DNA of 7,662 nt from assembly GCA_029777215.1 (NCBI GenBank), contig JAKOSQ010000009.1:1-7662 (forward strand), given 5' to 3'. Position numbers and translations under genes: made by a program. The notes under the pieces were generated by a model. The model had not been told where the DNA came from. It did not search any database and saw only the letters and a program-made list of their open reading frames with translations. This document shows, piece by piece, positions 1 to 6,600 of the stretch; the stretch's first letter is position 1; each line of letters opens with the position of its first letter. The stretch comes from Bacillota bacterium (lineage in GTDB: Bacteria; Bacillota; Clostridia; Oscillospirales; Oscillospiraceae).

Positions 1-200
1 CTGCGCCAATCTATACTCGCTTGCGATTGCCGGGCAAAGGCTCTCCAAAACGTGACAAGGGGAAAGTCTGCCCTTTTGGCAGAAAAGTAATAGAATCGAA
101 GCTGAAATATGGCTTTGGCTGCCCCAAAAGTGCTTCCAGAAAGGAATGCGAAGATATTTTATGCAATACTCGTTTGAAACCTTTGATTATTCAGAGGTTC
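1..200. mobile_element. Possible end of an insertion sequence or mobile fragment (partial)
   Basis: This stretch is clearly less G+C-rich than the rest of the window and ends where the recombinase reading frame departs from its family pattern. On the plus strand one frame is open from the left edge to the stop at 228-230. It reads with a cysteine pattern (CPFGRK, YGFGCPK, ECEDILC) reminiscent of the cysteine-containing segment in some DDE transposases, but I cannot name a family. The minus-strand frame is also open here after the recombinase stop, and its peptide looks like nothing in recombinases. The inner boundary near 200 is set by the recombinase break and by the sequence GGGAACCTCTGAATAAT on the minus strand, which resembles an IS terminal repeat. 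Only one end is visible and no matching second end can be seen, so this is an inference. Alternatives are a decayed intergenic region or an assembly edge. Confidence 0.33.
178..199. repeat. 22-bp imperfect palindrome at the recombinase truncation point
   Basis: The outer arms AACCT (178-182) and AGGTT (195-199) are perfect, TGA (184-186) pairs with TCA (191-193), and the centre is TA. Nine of eleven base pairs match; the mismatches are 183/194 and 187/190. The palindrome covers the recombinase stop codon (187-189) and its last codons. It could be an IS terminal or subterminal repeat, or a recombination site. No function can be shown from this copy alone. Confidence 0.5.
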
Positions 201-939
201 CCTTGTATTCAACGCCGTTGTATTCGATGATGCCAATGTTCGTCTTTCGCAGCAGAATCTGCGCGGCGAGCTTTTCATATTTGAGTCCGAGCAGGTTGGC
301 GATGGTCTGCAGGGCGTAGCCCTGCAGATACAGCTCATAAATCTGCCGGACCGTCCCGGCGTCCGCGTTCGGCACGAGGATGCCCTTTTCCGGGTCGTAG
401 TCGTAGCCAAAAGGCACGCCGCCCCCGCCGGGCCAGTAGCCCGCCTCGACGCGCTTTTGCATGCCGCTGCGCGTGCGCTCATAGATATTTTCCCGCTCGA
501 GCTGGGCGAAGACCGAGAGGATGCCGACGACCGCGCGGCCGAAGGCCGTGGCCGTGTTGAAACTCTCCTGCACCGAGACAAAGGCGACGTTGTGCGGCAG
601 AAAGACGTCCTCGATGAGGTGGAGCGTGTCCTTCTGCGAGCGCGAGAGACGGTCGAGCTTCAAAACAAGGACGTGCGTGACCACGCCGTTTTCGGCGTCG
701 GCGATGAGCCGCTGCATCGCGGGGCGCTCGAGACTCGCACCCGAAAAGCCGTCGTCGATGTAGAGCTCGTACTGCACGTCGCCGTCAAAGGTCTTGGTGT
801 AGGCTTCGAGGCGCTCGGTCTGCACCTCGATGGAGTAGCCCTCCTCGGCCTGCCGGTCGGTGGAGACGCGGATGTACAGCGCCGCGCGGATCGCCTCGGC
901 GGGGACATCCCGAATCTTTTTCATTTTTGACCTTGCCAT
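187..939 (-). pseudogene. Serine recombinase (resolvase/invertase family), probably 3'-truncated
   Basis: This 250-residue protein has a complete serine-recombinase catalytic domain. It shows YIRVS with nucleophile Ser26 and Arg24, the YSIEVQ segment near residue 35, DDGFSG near 62, LDRLSR with Arg97 and Arg100, and the long helix FAQLERENIYERTRSG (144-159). The recombinase DNA-binding domain begins near residue 170 (VPFGYDYD). It ends at EYNGVEYKG followed by TSE and a stop. In full-length large serine recombinases of Clostridia (commonly about 450-550 residues) this segment normally continues into a HEPII-like motif, the rest of the domain, a zinc ribbon and a coiled coil, all missing here. 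The start at 939 has AGGAG five bases upstream. Such enzymes cut and rejoin att sites of integrative elements or phages, or excise DNA during sporulation (SpoIVCA). With the DNA-binding part lost it is probably inactive or altered. The 70-codon gene upstream on the same strand is 59 bp away. Confidence 0.85.
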
Positions 940-961
940 GCGCTTCTCCTGTGTAAAGCTC

Positions 962-999
962 GCGGCAGACCCCGAAACCGGCGGTCTGCCGCATTTTTT
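962..999 (+). terminator. Strong hairpin with T-run, terminator-like on the plus strand
   Basis: The arms 962-971 (GCGGCAGACC) and 983-992 (GGTCTGCCGC) form a perfect 10-bp stem with an 11-base loop, followed on the plus strand by A and six T (994-999). This is a standard intrinsic terminator shape for plus-strand transcription, yet no plus-strand gene precedes it. On the minus strand there is no T-run after the stem. There it sits between the small gene, whose stop codon TGA is at 999-1001, and the ribosome binding site of the recombinase. It may instead block antisense transcripts, separate the two genes in the mRNA, or be a protein-binding inverted repeat. Confidence 0.5.
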
Positions 1000-1211
1000 C
1001 AGCCCGTGACGATGTTTTCGTCAAAGCTGCCGTCCTCCGCCGCGACGATGCGCCGCGACACCGACGAGACGACGCGCGTGATGGTGTCGTTCGTCAAGGC
1101 GAGGGCGGAGAGCTCCGTTTCCGAAAGCGTCCGGCCGTCGGGCGCGCGGCGGACAAAGGTGAGCCCCCGGCCTTCAACGGTCCGGCGGGGGCTGTAGCTG
1201 CCGTTTTCCAT
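999..1211 (-). CDS. Unknown small protein (70 aa) upstream of the recombinase
   Basis: I do not recognise this protein. The case for a real gene is the strong GGGAGG ribosome binding site five bases before the ATG, the same strand as the recombinase 59 bp downstream, and no other gene in this interval. The N-terminal half is basic and glycine-rich (SPRRTVEGRG, near 7-16). The middle (LSETELSALALTNDTITRVVSSVSRRIVAA, about 29-58, quoted here as two runs: LSETELSALALTND and TITRVVSSVSRRIVAA) could form one or two amphipathic helices, and the C-terminus is acidic. There is no signal peptide, membrane segment or cysteine. A weak minus-strand promoter may lie upstream (CTTCAA complement at 1265-1270, ATTATT complement at 1244-1249, spacer 15), which is poor in spacing. 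Its position suggests an accessory gene of the same mobile element, for example a small regulator, but this is speculation. Confidence 0.55.
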   Translation of the reverse strand: MENGSYSPRRTVEGRGLTFVRRAPDGRTLSETELSALALTNDTITRVVSSVSRRIVAAEDGSFDENIVTG

Positions 1212-1279
1212 AGCTGCCTCCCGAAAATTTTTTCTTCGCCTCCATTATTGCCCGCCCCGCCGCGCTTCAAACCGCGGTG

Positions 1280-1313
1280 AAAAAAATCGGTGCCCGCCGG
1301 ACCCCGGCCGGGA
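1280..1313 (-). terminator. Weak candidate minus-strand hairpin plus T-run
   Basis: On the minus strand a GC-rich hairpin with one bulged G (CCCGGCCGG pairing with CCGGCGGG, about 1302-1313 region inward) is followed after several bases by seven T (complement of the A-run 1280-1286). The gap between stem and T-run is larger than usual, so this is a weak call. If real it would stop minus-strand transcripts entering from the asparaginase promoter side, or attenuate a leader of the 70-codon gene. Confidence 0.2.
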
Positions 1314-1319
1314 ATTTTA

Positions 1320-1348
1320 TTGATATTTTCCGTTTCAGAAAGTATAAT
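1320..1348 (+). promoter_or_regulatory. Sigma-A type promoter of the asparaginase/C-S lyase operon
   Basis: A -35 element TTGATA (1320-1325) and a perfect -10 element TATAAT (1343-1348) are separated by exactly 17 bases in a local A+T-rich patch. Transcription would start near 1355, giving a leader of about 105 nt before the asparaginase start codon. No TG extension of the -10 is present. This is the only strong promoter I see in the window, and it faces the operon at 1460-3642. Confidence 0.85.
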
Positions 1349-1387
1349 ATGCTATCATAGCTATAGAAGCGCTGTATCGCGCGTATC

Positions 1388-1442
1388 CGCCCGTATTTGC
1401 GGGCGAACACGGGTGAGAGCGTCGCCGGCGGTTTCGCCGGCG
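1388..1442 (+). promoter_or_regulatory. Two GC hairpins in the asparaginase leader
   Basis: The first hairpin pairs CGCCCG (1388-1393) with CGGGCG (1400-1405) over a six-base loop. The second pairs CGCCGGCG (1423-1430) with CGCCGGCG (1435-1442) over the loop GTTT, an 8-bp all-GC stem. The second stem ends at the first G of the GGGAGGG ribosome binding site (1442-1448), so it could affect ribosome access. Neither is followed by a T-run, so they are not terminators. I do not recognise a known riboswitch or T-box: there is no matching conserved core. Confidence 0.45.
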
Positions 1443-1459
1443 GGAGGGAAGCGCGTAAA

Positions 1460-2473
1460 ATGAAAAAAGTTTTGATCCTCGCGACCGGCGGCACCATCGC
1501 CTGTTTGACCGGGGAGGCGGGCATGGCCCCGCAGTCCGCTCCCCCCGCGCTTCTGGGCACGCTGGACGCCTTTTCAAAATACTACGACCTCACTTACCAG
1601 GTCGTTTTGAACCTCGACTCGTCGAACATCCAGCCCGAGGAGTGGCAGACGATCGCCCGCGCGGTCTATGCGGCGCTGCCGGACTACGACGGCGTCGTCA
1701 TCACGCACGGGACGGACACCATGGCCTACACCGCCTCGATGCTCGCGTTCATGCTGCAAAATCTCGACAAGCCGGTCGTTTTCACGGGCTCGCAGATCCC
1801 GATCGAGGCCCCTCTTTCGGACGCGCAGAGCAACCTTGCCACCGCGCTCGCGGCCATCGATCACGACGTCGTCGGCGTGACGATCGCCTTCAACCACAAG
1901 CTCATGCGCGGCTGCCGCGCCGTCAAGGTGCGGACGATGGGCTTCGACGCCTTCGAGAGCGTCAACAGCTCCAACCGGGGCGAGTTTTTTGCCGACGGCG
2001 TGCGCCTGCTCGCTGACCGCGTCGAGCCGGGGCCGGGCGGCTGCGTTTTGAAAGACGCGCTCTCGACGGACGTCTTTCTTTTGAAGCTCATTCCCGGCAC
2101 GAACCCCGCGATTTTGGACCGTCTCGGCGAGATGGGCTACCGAGGCATCGTGCTCGAGACCTTCGGCGCGGGCGGGCTGCACTATCTGCGGCGTGACCTC
2201 TCCGCCCCGATCCGCCGGCTCGTCGACAGCGGCGTCGCCGTGGTGCTCTGCAGCCAGTGTCTTTATGAGCAGAGCGACTTTTCGCTCTATGAGGTGGGCC
2301 GGCGGGTGCTCGCGACGGGGGCCATCCCGAGCCTTGACATGACCACCGAGGCGGCGGTCACGAAGCTCATGTGGGCGCTCGGCCAAACGGACAGGCTCGA
2401 CGAGATCCGGCACATTTTCGCGACCAATCTCGCGGGCGAGATCACCATTGCAGGCACGGAGGAAAACGCATGA
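1460..2473 (+). CDS. L-asparaginase, cytosolic (type I-like)
   Basis: This 337-residue enzyme hydrolyses L-asparagine to L-aspartate and ammonia (EC 3.5.1.1). The length fits the asparaginase/glutaminase family (about 330). It carries the N-terminal signature LATGGTIA with nucleophile Thr12, DSSN at 53-56, the second signature ITHGTDTMAY with Thr85 and Asp86, TGSQIP at 109-114, and Lys156 ahead of GFDAFESVN, as in family active sites. There is no signal peptide, so it acts in the cytosol, which favours an AnsA-like housekeeping or catabolic role over the secreted type. The ATG at 1460 is chosen over an in-frame ATG at 1397 because GGGAGGG lies upstream (1442-1448, spacing 11) and the family N-terminus begins just here; the 1397 start would add an atypical glycine- and arginine-rich stretch. 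Its TGA overlaps the ATG of the next gene, so the two are co-transcribed and probably translationally coupled. Glutaminase side activity cannot be judged. Confidence 0.93.
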   Translation: MKKVLILATGGTIACLTGEAGMAPQSAPPALLGTLDAFSKYYDLTYQVVLNLDSSNIQPEEWQTIARAVYAALPDYDGVVITHGTDTMAYTASMLAFMLQNLDKPVVFTGSQIPIEAPLSDAQSNLATALAAIDHDVVGVTIAFNHKLMRGCRAVKVRTMGFDAFESVNSSNRGEFFADGVRLLADRVEPGPGGCVLKDALSTDVFLLKLIPGTNPAILDRLGEMGYRGIVLETFGAGGLHYLRRDLSAPIRRLVDSGVAVVLCSQCLYEQSDFSLYEVGRRVLATGAIPSLDMTTEAAVTKLMWALGQTDRLDEIRHIFATNLAGEITIAGTEENA

Positions 2474-3642
2474 AATACGATTTTGACACGCAGGTCTCCC
2501 GCTACGGCACGGACGCCGCGAAATACGCCGGGCTCACGGGCGCCGAGGGCGAGCTGCTGCCGCTCTGGGTGGCGGACATGGACTTTCCCGCCCCGCCGGA
2601 GGTCGTGGAAGCGCTGCAAAAGCGCGTGGCCCACGGCATTTACGGCTACGGCGACTTCACGAACGAGGCCTATTTCGCCCCGCTGCAGCGCTGGTACTCA
2701 GAGCGCTTCTCATGGAAGCCTCAGCGCGAGTGGCTGGTGGAGACGCCGGGCGTCGTCTTCGCCGTCTACAACGCCGTCCGCGCGCTGACGGGCGAAAACG
2801 ACGCGGTGCTCATTCAGGAGCCGGTCTACTACCCGTTTGCCCGCGCCATCCGCGACAACGGACGGCGCATTGCGGTCAGTCCGCTCGTTTTTGAAGGCGG
2901 CCGCTACCGCATCGACTACGATGATTTCGAGCGCACGATCGAGGAGGAGGGCGTCAAAGCCTTCATCCTCTGCAGTCCGCACAACCCAGTGGGCCGGGTC
3001 TGGACCAGGGACGAGCTTACGCGCATGGGCGAAATCTGCCTGCGCCAGGGCGTGAAGGTCATCGCGGACGAGATCCACGCAGACTTTGTCCGCCCCGGCC
3101 ACACGCACACGGTCTTTGCTTCGATCAGCCCCGCCTTTGCGGACATGACGCTCACCTGCACCGCGCCGAGCAAGACCTTCAACCTCGCAGGCCTGCAGGC
3201 GTCGAACATTTTCATCTCGAACGAGGCGCTGCGCGAGGCGTTCAAGCGCGAGGTCGGCAAAACGGGTTACGGCGGGCCGAACATCCTCGGCGTCACCGCC
3301 TGTCAGGCGGCCTATGAGTACGGCGCGGACTGGCTCGCCCAGCTCAAGGACTATCTCGAGGGAAACATTGCCCTTGTGCGGGACTATCTCGCCGCGCACA
3401 TCCCGCAGGTGAAGCTCGTGGAGCCGGAGGGGACCTACCTTCTCTGGCTCGACTGCCGGGGCCTCGGCATGGCGCCGAAGGCGCTCGACGACTTCATGTA
3501 CTGCAATGCCGGCCTCTGGTTCGACGACGGCCCGATGTTCGGCAAGGGCGGCGAGGGCTTCCAGCGTTTGAACGCCGCCTGTCCCCGCGCGACGCTCGAA
3601 GAGGCACTGAAGCGTCTGGCGGACGCGGTGAACGCACTATAA
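2470..3642 (+). CDS. MalY/PatB family PLP-dependent C-S lyase (cystathionine beta-lyase-like aminotransferase)
   Basis: This 390-residue fold-type I PLP enzyme has the usual length of the MalY/PatB group. Visible landmarks are LPLWVADMDFP (30-40), GIYGYGD (56-62), SPHNPVGRVW with Asn172, ADEIHADF with Asp200, SKTFNLAGL with the PLP-binding Lys235, GTYLLWLD (321-328), and the C-terminal RLNAACPR with the likely carboxylate-binding Arg366. Members cleave the C-S bond of cystathionine or other cysteine conjugates to pyruvate, ammonia and a thiol (EC 4.4.1.13), linking it to methionine and cysteine metabolism. MalY of E. coli also has a separate regulatory role. The exact substrate cannot be read from the sequence. 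The start at 2470 has GGAGG at 2458-2462 and forms an ATGA overlap with the asparaginase stop. No signal peptide is present, so it is cytosolic. Confidence 0.92.
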   Translation: MKYDFDTQVSRYGTDAAKYAGLTGAEGELLPLWVADMDFPAPPEVVEALQKRVAHGIYGYGDFTNEAYFAPLQRWYSERFSWKPQREWLVETPGVVFAVYNAVRALTGENDAVLIQEPVYYPFARAIRDNGRRIAVSPLVFEGGRYRIDYDDFERTIEEEGVKAFILCSPHNPVGRVWTRDELTRMGEICLRQGVKVIADEIHADFVRPGHTHTVFASISPAFADMTLTCTAPSKTFNLAGLQASNIFISNEALREAFKREVGKTGYGGPNILGVTACQAAYEYGADWLAQLKDYLEGNIALVRDYLAAHIPQVKLVEPEGTYLLWLDCRGLGMAPKALDDFMYCNAGLWFDDGPMFGKGGEGFQRLNAACPRATLEEALKRLADAVNAL

Positions 3643-3675
3643 AAAAAGAAGCGGCTTACGCCGCTTCTTTTTTTT
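3641..3675. terminator. Bidirectional intrinsic terminator between the operon and polC
   Basis: The arms 3641-3655 and 3660-3674 are perfectly complementary over 15 bp, with core GAAGCGGC/GCCGCTTC, outer A/T runs and the loop TTAC (3656-3659). T-runs follow the GC core on both strands, so it can stop transcription in both directions. The stop codons of both flanking genes lie in the outer arms: TAA at 3640-3642 for the C-S lyase, and TAA on the minus strand at 3674-3676 for polC. Confidence 0.93.
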
Positions 3676-6600
3676 AAAATAGGCTCATTTGGCTCGTCTC
3701 GGGCATGTCGCCGAGCGCGCCGAGTTCTTTTAACTGCTGCAGATGCGCGGTACTGACTTTCGGACAGGCCGCCGAGAGCTCCTCGATGGAGATGAAGTGG
3801 TCCTTGCTCTCGCGGGCCGCCATGAGGTCGTTTGCCGCCGTCTCGCCGAGCCCGGCGATCGCGACGAAGGGCGGGATGAGGGTCTTGCCCTCGATCTCGA
3901 ATTTGATCGCGTGGGATTTGTAGATATCCATTTTTGCAAAGCTGAAGCCGCGCATGTAAAACTCATACACCGCTTCAAGTGTCGTGAGCGTGTCGCTGTC
4001 CTTGGCCGAGGGCTTGGGGTCCTCGTTGATCTCGCGAATTTTGCGCCGCACAGGTTCGATGCCGCGGGTCATCAGCGCCGCGTCGAAGGCATCCTTCTGG
4101 CTGCGGCGGTAGAAGTAGCAGCTGTAGTACGCGAGCGGATAATGGACCTTGAAATAGGCAATGCGGAAGGCCATCGTGACGTAGGCGACCGCGTGGGCCT
4201 TCGGGAAGAGGTACTGAATTTTGCGGCAGGACTCGATGTACCACTCCGGGACGCCGTGCCCCTGCATCTCCTCGACGATGCCCTCCGGCCAGGGCTTGCC
4301 CTTGCGGATGAAGTTTTTGCGGACGGCCTCCATGAATTTGAAGGCGCGTTTCGGCTCGATGCCCCTGTCCATGAGGTAGAGCATGATGTCGTCGCGGCAG
4401 CCGACGCAGTCGTTGACGTCCGCGACCTTATTGACGACGAGGTCGTGGATGTTGCCGTTCCAGACGTCCGTGCCGTGGGAGAAACCCGAAAGGCGCACGA
4501 GGGTCGCGAATTTGTCCGGCTGGGTGTCGACAAGCATCTGGCGGGTGAAGTTCGTGCCGAACTCCGGGATGCCGATGGTGCCGGTCTTGCCAATGACGGG
4601 GTCGTCGTCGGGCAGGCCCAACACCTTCGGGGACTTGAAAATGCTCATGGTGTCGTGGTCGTCAAGGGGGATCTGCCGCGCGTCGACGCCGGTGGCGTCT
4701 TCGAGCATGCGGATCATGGTCGGGTCATCGTGGCCCAGCTCGTCGAGCTTGAGGAGGTTTGCCTCCATACTGTGGTACTCGAAATGGGTCGTGATGATGT
4801 CGCTGTCCGGGTCGTCCGCCGGGTGCTGGACGGGGCAGAAATCAGTGACGTCCATGTCCTGCGGGATGACAACGAGGCCGCCGGGGTGCTGGCCCGTCGT
4901 GCGCTTGACGCCGACGCAGCCCTGCGCGAGGCGGTTTTCCTCCGCCTTCGTGACCTTGATCTCGCGCTCGTTGAGGTAATTTTTGACGTAGCCGTAGGCC
5001 GTTTTTTCGGCCAGCGTGCCGATGGTGCCGGCCTTGAAGACGTGGTCCCGGCCAAAGAGCTCGCGCGTGTACTGGTGCGCGCGGCCCTGATACTCGCCGG
5101 AGAAGTTGAGGTCGATATCGGGGACCTTGTCGCCGCCGAAGCCCAAAAAGGTCTCGAATGGGATGTTAAAGCCCTCTTTTTTCATCTTTGTGCCGCAGTC
5201 CGGGCAATCCTTGTCGGGCATGTCCGCGCCGCAGCCATACTCCGTGCCCTCCTCAAACTCGCAGTGCTTGCATTTCGGGCAGAGATAGTGCGGCGGCAGG
5301 GCGTTGACCTCCGTGATGCCGGACATGTACGCAACGAGCGACGAGCCGACGCTGCCTCGCGAACCGACGAGGTAGCCGTGGTCGTTCGAGTCCTTGACGA
5401 GCTTTTGGGCCGACATGTAGATGACGTCGTAGCCGCGGCCCAGAATGCCGGACTTTTTCTCGGGGTCGATGTTGCCGTTTTCGTCGGGCGGGTTGTCGCC
5501 GTAGAACTCCTCCTCGATGCGCTTGGTGATGCGCGGGTCGGGGTTCTCGCCGTAGAGCTCATGCATCTTGTCGTAGACGAGGTTTTTGAGGTCCTCGGCG
5601 GAATTTTCGATCTTCGGTGGGTAGAGGTCCTTCGGCAGCAGGACAATGTTTTCGCACTCGTCCGCGATGGCGTTCGGGTTCGTCACGACGACCTCGCGGC
5701 ACTTGTCCTCGCCCAGATAGGCGAACTCGTCGAGCATTTCGTCGGTCGTCTTGAAATACAGCGGCATCGGACGGTCGGCGTCCTGAAAGCCGCGGCCCGC
5801 GAGCAGGATGCGGCGGTAGACCTCCTGTTCGGGGTCGAGGAAGTGGACGTCGCCAGTCGCGACGACGGGCTTGCCGAATTTTTCGCCCAGCGCGACGATG
5901 CGGCGGTTGAAGTCCCGGAGGTCCTCGTCGTTTTTCGCGGAGCCGTTTTCGAGCATAAAGGCGTTGTTGCAGATCGGCTGAATCTCCAAATAGTCGTAGA
6001 GGCCGCACAGGCGCTCCAGTTCCTCGTCGCTCTTTTTTCGGGCGACGGCATCGAAAATTTCGCCCGCCTCGCACGCCGAGCCGACGATGATGCCCTCGCG
6101 GTATTGCAGCAGCAGGCTTTTCGGCACGATGGGGTTTTTCTTGAAGTGCTCCAAATGGGACTTTGAGACGATCTCGTAGAGATTTTTGAGGCCGACCTTG
6201 TTGCGGACGAGGAAGATGATGTGCTTTAAGCGCTGGGGGCGCGGATGCGCGTTGCGCTCGGCGCGGGTGTACGCTTCGATCTCGCTTTGCTGCGTGATGC
6301 CGCGCTCTCTAAGCATGTCGAGGAGCTTTGCCATGATGCGGCCGCAGGCGAGGGCGTCATCGTCCGCGCGGTGGTGGTTGAAGGTGGGCAGGCCGAGGCG
6401 ATCCGTCACGAGGTCCAATTTGAAGCGCTTCATGTCCGGCAGCAGGGCCTGTGAAAGCGTCAGCGTGTCGAAAAAAACGGGGTCGAAATCGATGCCGCAG
6501 CGGCACGCCGTCGCGTGCAGAAAGCCGATGTCGAACTCTGCATTGTGCGCGACCAGCGGACGGTCCCCGGCGAATTCGAGAAATTTTTGCATGGCTTCGC

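Noticed and set aside
457..930. 157-codon open frame on the plus strand ending just before the 962-999 hairpin
   Set aside because: The plus-strand terminator made this tempting, but it is antisense to the recombinase catalytic domain, lacks a ribosome binding site and has shadow-like composition.
1388..1442. Riboswitch or T-box in the asparaginase leader
   Set aside because: There are two simple hairpins without a terminator/antiterminator pair or a recognisable conserved core, so only a structured leader is claimed.
1397..1459. Upstream in-frame start for the asparaginase
   Set aside because: No ribosome binding site precedes 1397, the added residues are coded by the leader hairpins, and the family N-terminus starts at 1460.
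1574..2413. 279-codon open frame on the minus strand
   Set aside because: It is antisense to the asparaginase gene, has biased R/E/A/H-rich composition, no ribosome binding site and no recognisable motif.
2710..3399. 229-codon open frame on the minus strand
   Set aside because: It is a shadow of the C-S lyase gene, which has complete PLP-enzyme motifs in the other strand.
3743..6166. 807-codon open frame on the plus strand
   Set aside because: It lies antisense inside polC, whose domains and catalytic motifs are unmistakable. The frame is open because of GC-rich codon bias, and its peptide is a low-complexity V/D/A/R-rich string with no domain.
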